A program made the translations under genes and the position numbers. The notes below the pieces were generated by a model. The model was not told the DNA's origin, did not search any database, and saw nothing but the letters and a program-made list of their open reading frames with translations. From assembly GCA_034359265.1 (NCBI GenBank), contig CP136891.1:49778001-49842000 (forward strand): 64,000 nucleotides of DNA. Direction: 5' to 3'. Each line of letters opens with the position of its first letter. The first letter of the stretch is position 1. The stretch is from Canna indica (lineage: Eukaryota > Streptophyta > Magnoliopsida > Zingiberales > Cannaceae). Below, piece after piece: positions 55,797 through 64,000 of this stretch.

Positions 55797-57721
55797 TAGA
55801 TATTAATATTTATTTTTGCTATGGTTTGTGTTGTCAGCCTAGCGGGCTAGTCCAAGGTCGAGCCGAGTCGACTCATGGTCCGATGTGAGCTCGCGAGCTA
55901 GGGTAAGTAGGAATATGAATTATGCGATTTCTTTTCATGCGTAGACAAATTTATTTCATTATTCTATTGCGTGTCCTTGAGTTATTAAATTATGTTGCAT
56001 ATGGGTGTGCATATAAGTGATGCTTGTATTTAGCATGGGGTTAGTATGGGTTGAGAACTTAGTGGGTTTGGATTCGGGTTGAGGCGGATGCGGGTTAAAG
56101 GAGGTTAGGGTTGGAAGAGGTGGGGAAGGGATTATAAACTCCCCCCCATGGCTATGTGGCTCCCTACTGGAGCCGCACAAGCCGTTTAGAGGAGAGAGGA
56201 GCCAAGCCGAGAGCCAGCCGCCCCTCCCTTCCTCTCTCTTGGAGCCGTCGTGCAGAGCCAAGCCGAGGAGCCAGCCGCCCTTTGTTCCTCTCTCTTGGAG
56301 ACATTGGGCCGAGCCAAGCCGAAGAGCCAGCCGCCCTTCCTCTCTCTCTCTCTCTCTTGGAGCCGCTGGCTTGGTAGAGCCCGCCCCCCCCTTTCCTCTT
56401 TGTGTGAGCCAAGCCGCCGCACCCTTGAGGACCGGATTCGGAGGCCGTCGATTGGGAATTTCCTCTGATTTCATCTTCCTAATCATGTGAGTGGTTTTAC
56501 CCCTCCTTTTCTCGGGTTTTCACTTGTATTCATGAACCGATTTGGGTATTTGTGAGTTCTTGATCGTTTCCCTTCAAATTTGTGTTTTGATCGTTGACAT
56601 CTTGTGTCGACATGTGGGGGGGAACCCGTGGATTCCCCTTTGCGACTTGGTAACCCTAGGAATACCCTAGGGGTGCTCGACCAAGGTGGAAGAAGGGGTG
56701 CCTCTCAAGGTGTTCGATGAAATGCCTAAGAGGAAGTTCTTGATCGTTTGTGAGGTCTAGGCTTTGGGATTAATTTTCTAAATTCACTTGTTAGGATGCT
56801 AATGCATGATGTGTATTTAGATATAAAAATTTCAGCGTATGAATCTATATTTTTCATGAGGAAAGATTTGATTTCGTTGCCATGTATGTTCTTGTTAGAG
56901 TTCTTGGGTTGAAGCTTGAATCTTGATTAAAGATGATTGTTCCTGCGCGTCTCGTGGAGCAAGTTCAGATTAGCATATCCCGATTGCTCCCGAGTTTCTT
57001 TGTTATAGGATAAGCGCTAATGGACCAATCCTGATTATCCTAGTAACCCTTGAGTATGATTTGTTGCCTTAGGGCACGTTAGGTTGAGGCCTGTTGTACT
57101 TAACTGCTAGAGTGTTGGATGCCTTCGGGCATGTGGTGGTCATATGGCCTGATAGCTAGTGACTCCCTTGTGACTTTATTCCTGTTTGAGACAGGTTTTT
57201 TATCATATGTTATATCTCTATGTTTGGTTTCTCGCGGGGGTTGTTAGAACTACTCACTTAGTTCTTTTGAACTCACTCATTGTCATTTTTGTTATTTTTT
57301 GCAGAGCCTGACTAGTGAGGTGGGTTGGAGCACTTGGCGCGGTTGGAGGACAGATGAGCCACATTGATCTCATAGCAGGCCTAGTTATGAGTCGTAGTCA
57401 AGTCTTTGATAGTTTGTCATGCACCTATTTTTTTGTATTTTGGAGTTGTAGTCCCTTGGGGACATTCATGTCTTTTATTTCAAATTTCATTTGTAAATGA
57501 ACCGTTGAACTTTGATTTATTATTTCCGCACTTTACTGTTTTGCTAAACTTGTCTCTAATGAAATCTGATTTGGTTTTCCTTTTCATTAAAAATAAAACT
57601 CAATACATTATTTCTGCTATGTTTTATTTTCATGAGTTGGCATGTGCATGGGTTAGGCTGCGGGGTATAGGCACGTATACTATGGCCGGCCGATCATGTG
57701 ACCCTGAGTTGGGGCGTGACA
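55797..57721 (+). repeat. Gypsy 3' LTR, internally deleted
   Basis: TGTAATATCC to GGGGCGTGACA, 1925 bp. Compared with the 5' LTR it lacks the stretch from AAAGATGACATGG to most of the hairpin array, joined at about 56937. Only the last two hairpin units remain, at 56956-56990 (GGAGCAA/TTGCTCC) and 57007-57041 (AGGATAA/TTATCCT). Followed by TSD GGCGT. Confidence 0.88.
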
Positions 57722-57726
57722 GGCGT

Positions 57727-58010
57727 CCTCCGCGACGTCGTCGGCATCCCGACGTCTGAGTGTGCGGCTGGTCGCGTTGCTGCTGCCGAAATCCCCCTCG
57801 CCGATCTCAACACCCACCCCGTCGTAGACCTATCAATCGACGACGCAGATGAGGTCAACCCGGCCTCAACCTTGTCAAGGGCTGGGGTAGGTCCCTCCTC
57901 TGGGAGAATATGGTGGAGGCAGCTAACCGCCGCTTCATTGTCATCATCGACGAGTCCAAGATCGTCTCCCGCCTTGGGGCCAGCGGCCTCTCTGTCCCCG
58001 TGGAGAGCTA
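57727..58010 (+). pseudogene. RPI fragment, C-terminal part
   Basis: LRDVVGIPTSECAAGRVAAA, EIPLADLNTHPVVDLSIDDA and DADEVNP match the RPI core; the usual DGADE motif is DDADE here. A one-base shift after EVNP moves the reading to another frame: GWGRSLLWENMVEAANRRFI and VIIDESKIVSRLGASGLSVP, which match the segment leading to the conserved DESK and LG.SGL.VPVE. The gene fragment ends at the right TIR. About the last third of the protein is missing. Confidence 0.85.
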
Positions 58011-59185
58011 ATGGCCCACACCAGGAAGCGGTGACGACGGGTGTGGATGCAGGGAGGAGGAGGAGGCGGCAGCGACGACGGCAGGGGTAGAGGTAGGGAG
58101 GAGGTGGCACCGACGACGGGGGCGAAGGCAGGGAGGAAGAGGCAATGGCGGAGGAGGAGGAGGATTGTTGAAAAGAAAACAAAAAATAAAGTTTGAAAAA
58201 AATAATTTTTTTAATTAGATTTAAAAATAATATTTTTTTAGTCCACATGTGCATGCCATGTCACAAGGTTAACGGGGTAGCTGACGAAATTTTGATAGAG
58301 GGATGTAATTGATACAGGAGAACTGCAGATTTAGTCCTATAAGTTTTTAATTTTTTAAACTTTGGTCCTATAAGTTTCTTTTTGGTATTTTCAGTCTTAT
58401 AAGTTTGCCCCGTAGTATAAATTTGGTCCAATCTGTGATGTTCCGTTAACTCTCCATCAATGTGGACTAACGTCGTTCATACACGTTGACAGATTTATTC
58501 CTATAAGTTTCATTTCAAAATTTTCAATCCTATCTGGGACGGTCTGTTAACTCTCCCTCCACGAAAAAATAAACGACGTTATGTCCATGCTGACGGAGTT
58601 AACAGATAGTCGTGGATAGGACCAAATCTATATGACAGACCAACATATAGACAAGTTGGTATGTTAACTTTGTAATATAGATTTGGTCTTATTCATGACG
58701 ATCCATATATTAACTCCATCAACATGGACATAACGTCGTTTATTTTTTCATAGACGGAGAGTTAACGGACCATCATGGATATGGTCAAATTTATGCTATG
58801 GGGCAAATATATTGGACCAAATTTGTGCCACGGGGCAAATATATAGTATCAAATCTGTGCTACAGGATAAACATATAGGACCAAAAATTTCGAAATGAAA
58901 CTTATAGGATCAAATCTGTCAACGTATATGAACGACGTTAGTCTACATTGACGGAGAGTTAATGGACCGTCATGGATATGACCAAATTTGTACTACGGGG
59001 CAAACTTATATGACTAAAAATACCAAAATAAATTCTATAGGACTAAAGTCCAAAAAACTGAAAACTTATATAACCAAACCAATTGATACAAATGTGATAG
59101 TTGAGGATGCAATTTGGAGAAGTCAAAGTTTAGGATACATGTGAGATAAAGTTCATAGTTTATGATATATTTAGGTAATTACTCT
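58011..59185. repeat. Right terminal inverted repeat of the Pack-MULE, interrupted
   Basis: Inverse of 1255-1661: GC-rich GGAGGAGGAGG part at 58045-58165, AT-rich part to 58316, then after the nested MITE the outer part 59091-59185 ending GGTAATTACTCT. Confidence 0.75.
58317..59080. mobile_element. Foldback MITE in the Pack-MULE TIR
   Basis: 764 bp flanked by a perfect 10-bp direct repeat AATTGATACA (58307-58316 and 59081-59090), consistent with a 9-10 bp MULE-type TSD. The two halves are inverted copies over most of their length. For example TAGTCCTATAAGTTT near 58335 pairs with ACTTATATAACC and TATAGGACTA near 59035-59072, and AACGTCGTTCATACACGTTGAC near 58470-58490 pairs with its inverse near 58918-58940. 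The transcript would form a long hairpin. Confidence 0.85.
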
Positions 59186-59752
59186 ATTTTTATTTGTTTT
59201 CTCTACCCTAGTTCAGGATACATTTGACCTTATTAGAAGTATTATGACCAATAAGTAATTAATATAATATATTATGATTGTTGGACTGGACTACCACTTT
59301 GGGCCTGACTGAATTAAACCCAGAAATGATCACACTTACGAACCAGACTCAAATCAAGCCAGACGGCTTAGCCCAAGGGCTCCACTCGACCATACAATGA
59401 CAATTGCGTCCTCATTAATCACGAAGGATTCGTCATCACGAGCCTGATATCTCCAGGATCAATCTCGGCCCATTTCGAGCAACATCCCTACGAGATTACC
59501 GAGCGACATTATCGTTAATCATCTCTCATCCTGCAATATGTACAGACACGACACGCCTCAGGTAACCTAGAGTCTAATTTTCATTAATTCCACCTCGATC
59601 ATATCCTGACTTCAGCGTTAGAGTGTCTTTTGCATGTCCCCCCTTCGCTAGAGATGCACTTGACCAGGAGACACACTGGATCGGATCGCATAGCTTCAAC
59701 TTCAAACAAGAATAATTGTGAATAATGTAAATCCCAATATTATAGTACAGTT

Positions 59753-60480
59753 GGAATTTTTTAACAAGGTACTTGTCCTCGCCTCGACGTAGACCAATCA
59801 ACTTGGGCAATTGGAATTTTTCAAGGAAGTACTTCTCCTTGGTTCGACGTAGATTAATTGACCAAGATTATTTTATGCAACATTTCTCCTCAACTCGATA
59901 TAGACAGTTCGACTTAGTCGATTTGATTTTTTTAATGATGTAATTCTCGGTCGAATACAGACAGATTGGATCAACCAGTCAGGACTTTTAACGAGGCACT
60001 CCTCCTTATCATCTTGATGTAAAATTGATTGAGATCTTTTAGTGCGGTACTTCTCCTCCATTCAACGTAGACCAATCAACTCAACCAATTGAGATTTTTT
60101 AACAAGGTACTTCTTCTTGGCTTGACGTAGGTCGATCAACTCCGCTAGTGGAGATTTTTCAAAGAACAACTCCTCGGCTCGACATAAATTGATTGAATCA
60201 GCTAATCATTTTCATGAGGTATTTCTGCTCAACTTGACATAGAGCAACTGGATCAACTGATTGAGATTTTTTAATAAGGTACTTCTTCTTGGCTCGACGC
60301 CGAACAATTGGATTGGTTGATTGGGATTTGTTAACAAGTCTCCTTAATTTGCCGAGATATGATTGCCCGATTGAATCATTGCTAACTAAATAGTTGGAAT
60401 TTTTTAACGAGACAAGTTTCCTTGATTTGTTGATTGAGACCTTGTTGAATGGTTGTCGATCAAACCAGTGGCGAAGCCAC
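59753..60480. repeat. 60-bp degenerate minisatellite
   Basis: About 11-12 units of the type GAGATTTTTTAACAAGGTAC then TTCTCCTTGGCTCGACGTAG and ACCAATCAACTCAACCAATT. Units near 59753, 59813, 60082 and 60262 are best preserved; others vary in length between 45 and 65 bp. No ORF spans the array convincingly. Confidence 0.75.
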
Positions 60481-60484
60481 ATTT

Positions 60485-60556
60485 GTTGTTGAGATTATTG
60501 GTTTAAGGTTTTCAACATAGATCTTAATCTCTATTTTAATTATAACAAATATGGAA
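60485..60556 (+). repeat. Copia-B-type LTR start, fragment
   Basis: TTGGTTTAAGGTTTTCAAC and ATCTTAATCTCTATTTTAAT followed by TATAACAAATATGGAAC resemble the first 70 bp of the copia-B LTR (TGTTGGCTTTAGGTTTTCAA). The rest of the LTR is absent. Confidence 0.6.
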
Positions 60557-60992
60557 CTTGTTCCTGCATGAGAGTCGAAGCGGTGCAGTCCGATCTAGTG
60601 CCTCTCCTAGTCAGGTGTAGCTCCAGTGAGGGAGGGACCTGCAAAAGACACTCTGACACTCAAATCTGTTTGGGATCGAGGTGGTGGGCAAGAGTAAAAA
60701 TTAGACACTCATCTTACCTGATGTGTGTCGTGTCTGTATATATATATTGCATGATGAGGAAGGAATGACGATGATGCCGCCCGATAATCTCGCTGGGATG
60801 TGGCTTAGAATGAATGAAGATGTCGGGCTCGTGATGACGAATCCTTCGTGATAAATGAAGATGTCAATATCCATGTATGGTCGGGTGGAGCCCCCGAGCT
60901 AAGCCATATGGTTTGATTCGAGTCTGGTTTATGAGTGTGGGTGTTGTTGGTCCTGATCCGGTTAGGGCCCAAAGTGCCAATCTAGTCCACAG

Positions 60993-61684
60993 CCCCCGAG
61001 CTTGGTTGGAGGCTAGAGGATTTTGTGCCGAGCTCTAAGTAGCGACATCTTTGACCTTGGTTTGGTACGATATCGGTTAGGAAGTATATTACTTTGCCGA
61101 GTTGTTTCAAGTGTCAAGTGGTTGTGGAGGCCGAGCTCCAATTTTAGATGAATTAAGAGGCGACATCTACCCGTCGTGGTCTTTATTTGGTTGAGGCAAA
61201 TCAGATCGTTGTATCATTGTTGTGTCATTTTATGCCTCTTCGGTTTCTGTTCTGTTTGTGGCAGCTGTGAAGTGGGGAATTTCTCCTTCATGGCGATCTG
61301 TGATTGGCATCTGTCTTTTCGCTCGAAGAGTAATCATGGCAAAAAGAGTGTCCGCTCGTGTCTTGAGGGTTTCTCGGGAGCCGTTACCTGCTAAACTGGT
61401 TGGCTAGGATTTGATCATGGCGTGTCTGCCAACCGTCAAATGAAAGGGTTATTATTCCTGGGCATACAAAGCAACCCTCTTTTGCTTCATTTCGAACTCT
61501 TCCTCGCGCTCTTGACGTTTGGTGTTTGCTTTCCTGGAGCCTTCGCCGGTGATATCTTCATTAATTACTTCCTCCATCCATTGTCATTTTTCGGTGAGTC
61601 TCTTGGCCTTTTGCTTTGTATTGTTGGGACTAGCCTTAGGTCGGTAGGTTCGTACTGCTTTGTCCCTATTTATTAGGGTTTCGC
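60993..61684. other. Unassigned stretch without recognised gene
   Basis: Moderate GC. Open frames of 60-84 codons (61176-61394, 61422-61676) show hydrophobic stretches but match nothing I know. No RNA gene or repeat structure seen. Confidence 0.5.
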
Positions 61685-64000
61685 TGTAATATCCTAGATA
61701 TTTAATTATATCATTTTCCTTTATGGTTGTATTTGCCAGCCTAGCGGACTAGATCGAGGTCGAGACGAGTTGACTCATGGTCCGGTGCGAGTTTGCGAAC
61801 TCGGGTAAGTAAGAATTCAAGTTATGTAATTTTGCTTGTGTAGATTAATTTATTTAATCTTTTTATGTTGCGTATGCATAAGTGTTTAATTATGTGGCAT
61901 GTGGATGTGCATGTACATAGTGTTTATATTATTTATGGATGCTTTGGTGGAGAATAGAATTAATTAAGTTAAATTAAGTTAGCGGGTTCGTGTTCGGATT
62001 GAGGCGGATGCGGGTTGGATAAAGGGTTAGAAGGATTAGGGTTGAGGAGGGAGTATAAAACCCCTCCCCTTGGCTTGTGACTCCTATTTGGAGCCACACA
62101 AGATTTTTGAGAGGAGGAGCCAAGCCGCAGCCAAGCCACCAGCCGCCCCTTCCTCTCTCTCTCGCAAGTCGCCGCCCCCAAGCCAGCCAGCCACCGGAGC
62201 ATCTCCCTTCTCCTTCCTCTCCTTCTTCCTCCCCTTTGGAGCTGAGCCGAGAGGAGCCAACCGAAGCCAGCCCCTGTCTCTTCCTCTCTCCCTTTCTCCT
62301 CAAGCCGGCGGCTTGAGGTGAGCCGCCGCCCTTTCTCTTCCCCTTCTTGAGTTGAGCCGTCATCTTTTGAAGTCGGATTCGAGGGCCATCGTCCGGGATC
62401 GCTTCTAATCATCTTTCCAAATTAGGTGAGTGGTTTTACCCTCCTTCTTTCGGGATTTCTTTAAGTTTCTTGAAGCCGTTCTTGGAGGCTTGATGTTCTT
62501 GATTTATTTTCGACGATTCCTCGAAATCTCGATGTTCTTTTTGTGTGCCGTGTTTGAGGAGACCCTAAATCCTTCTCTATGGGGTTCGGCAGCCCTAGGA
62601 CGGCCCTAAGGGTGCTCGGCCAAGGGTGGAACAAGGGTGCCCTCAAGGTGTTCGATGAAATGCCTAAGTGAGGGATCTTGATTATCTTGTAGTTTATATC
62701 TCAAACTGATGATTAAAATAAGTTCTTATATGTTCAAGCATACTTAGTATTTAATCTTTGATTTTTGGAGAAAATCATATTTTGTAAAAATTAGGATCTT
62801 GATGTTGATGCCATGAAGGTTTTTGCAAGATGGTTTCTTCATTTAAATGCTTGATATCAAAGGTTGTTCTTGATTAAAGATGATGGTAGTGCTTGATAAT
62901 CTTGTTTAAAAATATGGTTTTTGTGAGAATTATCTAAATGTTATAATTCTGATATGTTGGTGAAATAAGGGTTTAATTTTTGTGAATTTTCGGATTTATT
63001 TTCATGACATGCTGAAAATTCAATGTTGCTGAAATTTTATGCTGAGATGATGAATCTGTGCTATTTTTGTAATGCTTGTTGTGGTGTTTGTATTTCTCTG
63101 AATATAGTCATGTAACCTATCGCTTCGACCAGAAAATATAGTTTGGAAACATAGGACACACTCTGGAGACCAGATTCGGATTAGGTACATCAGTTTCGGG
63201 CAGAACAGTAAGCTAAAACAAAACCCTAATTGTGGTGAACTAAATTTTAATTGCATAATTAAAATTTGGAAAAAGGGTCAGCATAATCTTTTATAAATCA
63301 ACATGAGAAGTTTAAGCATTAAATAAAACCACATGGGTTTATGACTTACGGGTCTAGGAGTTGGGATCGGGTATTGGAGAGTTGAGACACTTTCCAATAG
63401 GAGCACCCATGAGACACCGTAGGAAAGACTTGACTTAGGTCATGGTGCGCTATATCTTTATGAATGGCGGAGAGGCTCGTCGATGAGCCGGATTACAGGC
63501 TAAGCCCGGGAGGTAATTGGATGACAAATTTCCAACCTACAAAATAAGTTCGTATGGCCTTTTTCGATTGTTCTGGTTTAGCCTCGTGGGATAAGTTCGG
63601 AGGGCCTACCCGATTATCCCCGAGGTGGTGTTAAGGAATAAGTTCGGATGGCCTTTCCCGATTATTCCTATGACATCTTTTAGGAATAAGCTCGGAGGGC
63701 CTACCCGATTACTCCTATGATATCTTAAATGGGCAAGTTCGGACGGGCAAATCCCGATTGTCCCTATGCGTCTTGTGGAGCATGTTCGGAGGGCCTTTCT
63801 CGAATTGCTCCCGAGTTTTTATATACTAGGATAAGTTTGGAGGGTCTTCCCGATTATCCTAGTATGTGTTGTGCCTAAGGGCATGGTAGGCTTAGGCCTG
63901 TTGAGCTTCACCGTTAAGATGTTGGCTGCCTTCGGGCAGGTGATGGCCATATGGCCTTATAGATAGTCACACTTTCATGACCTTATTCTTGTTGAGTGGA
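61685..64000 (+). mobile_element. Gypsy LTR, truncated by window end
   Basis: Begins TGTAATATCCTAGATA and follows the layout of the other LTRs: CAGCCTAGCGG near 61738, GTCCGGTGCGAG near 61780, a GC-rich GAGCCAAGCC block (62080-62360), GTGTTCGATGAAATGCCTAA near 62648 and the hairpin array. It is more diverged than the other copies. Whether it is a solo LTR or part of a full element cannot be told from this window. Confidence 0.82.
63541..63867 (+). repeat. Hairpin array in the right-hand gypsy LTR
   Basis: Seven units, e.g. 63588-63620 (GGGATAA/TTATCCC, a stem not seen in the other copies), then AGGAATAA/TTATTCCT, a GGGCAA/TTGTCCC unit, GGAGCA/TTGCTCC and AGGATAA/TTATCCT (63828-63860). The connecting arms are shortened to AGTTCGGAGGGCCTACCCGA. 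Confidence 0.78.

Larger units (their letters stand above)
2531..57721 (+). mobile_element. Ty3/gypsy element (chromovirus-like), heavily interrupted
   Basis: It is bounded by LTRs starting TGTAATATCC and ending GGGGCGTGACA, with a perfect 5-bp TSD GGCGT (2526-2530 and 57722-57726). PBS follows the 5' LTR (41032-41043) and a polypurine tract precedes the 3' LTR. Gene order is gag, protease, RT, RNase H, integrase, as in Ty3/gypsy. A chromodomain-type C-terminus in a sibling fragment (53854-54221), long LTRs and a tRNA-iMet PBS suggest the Tekay/Del clade. Only about 3.8 kb of its own internal sequence remains. The RT catalytic core and most of the integrase core are gone, so it is dead. Confidence 0.88.
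1255..59185. mobile_element. Pack-MULE-like transposon carrying RPI and GAPN fragments
   Basis: This is the base element of the stack. Removing the nested insertions (2531-57726 and 58317-59090) leaves about 2.0 kb bounded by long inverted repeats. The left repeat is 1255-1661; the right is 58011-59185, interrupted by a MITE. Outer ends are GGATAATTATC and, inverted, AGAGTAATTACC. Flanks are AT-rich (ATTTTTTAT left, ATTTTTATT right), an imperfect candidate 9-bp TSD. Between the repeats are fragments of two unrelated host genes in opposite orientation, which is the hallmark of a Pack-MULE. No transposase is present, so it would have depended on an autonomous relative. The family assignment rests on TIR length and payload rather than on transposase. 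Confidence 0.72.
59281..60992. mobile_element. Long inverted-repeat element of unknown family
   Basis: Arms of about 420 bp: 59281-59700 and, inverted, about 60570-60992. The ends read TTGGACTGGACTACC and, inverted, GTGGACTAGATTGGC, both followed by ACTTTGGGCC. Inside are GACTCAAATCAAGCCA, CTCCACTCGACCATACA and AGAGTGTCTTTTGCA, all recurring in the other arm. The core is a 60-bp minisatellite plus a copia LTR fragment. No transposase and no clear TSD, so a foldback transposon or a rearranged pair of LTRs are both possible. Confidence 0.6.

Noticed and set aside
57698..58090. A 130-codon ORF as one protein
   Set aside because: The first part is RPI (LRDVVGIPTS to DADEVNP) preceded by LTR bases and followed by a frameshift into TIR sequence.
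61422..61676. An 84-codon ORF with hydrophobic stretches as a small membrane protein
   Set aside because: No homology recognised, no supporting context, and it lies next to an LTR start; insufficient evidence for a gene.

Overview
The window looks like plant nuclear DNA, probably from a monocot or another large-genome angiosperm. The evidence is Sirevirus-type Ty1/copia and chromovirus-type Ty3/gypsy retrotransposons, hAT, MULE and CACTA DNA transposons, and fragments of typical plant genes. I see no intact cellular gene. Every recognisable host-gene sequence is a fragment carried inside a DNA transposon.

Almost the whole window can be read as one nested stack, closed by target-site duplications (TSDs). 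The base (1255-59185) is a Pack-MULE-like element of about 2.0 kb unexpanded. It has about 400-bp terminal inverted repeats and carries pieces of ribose-5-phosphate isomerase (RPI) and, on the opposite strand, of NADP-dependent glyceraldehyde-3-phosphate dehydrogenase (GAPN). A gypsy element (2531-57721, TSD GGCGT) split it. The gypsy 5' LTR holds a solo LTR (3148-5050) and a minus-strand copia-A (5414-37842, TSD GTTAG). That copia-A was itself hit by a gypsy solo LTR (6254-16774, TSD GACCG) which contains copia-B (6853-14765, TSD GCATC); by copia-B' (17349-25167, TSD CCCCT) which contains another solo LTR (20900-24073, TSD GTAAG); and by a CACTA element (30427-36880) which contains a hAT MITE (30933-31576, TSD CCAACCAA). 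The gypsy internal region holds a plus-strand copia-A (41887-49769, TSD CCATC) in gag and a reverse gypsy fragment (51191-54221) where the RT catalytic core should be.

The CACTA element carries a broken TOM1-like (VHS/GAT) gene plus the first exon of a DUF3511-type gene, so the window has two independent transduplications of host genes. Copia-B is a gag-only, apparently non-autonomous Sirevirus relative whose pol is replaced by about 3 kb of repetitive non-coding DNA.

Outside the stack are a hAT-like MITE with a nested foldback MITE (1-917), a long inverted-repeat element with a 60-bp minisatellite core (59281-60992) and a truncated gypsy LTR (61685-64000). The most unusual signal is an ordered array of hairpins in the gypsy LTRs. 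Their seven-base stems differ between units but stay paired (GGAACAA/TTGTTCC, GGAATAA/TTATTCC, GGAGCAA/TTGCTCC, AGGATAA/TTATCCT). The second is clusters of the palindrome CGGTCGACCG just upstream of the TATA box in the copia LTRs.
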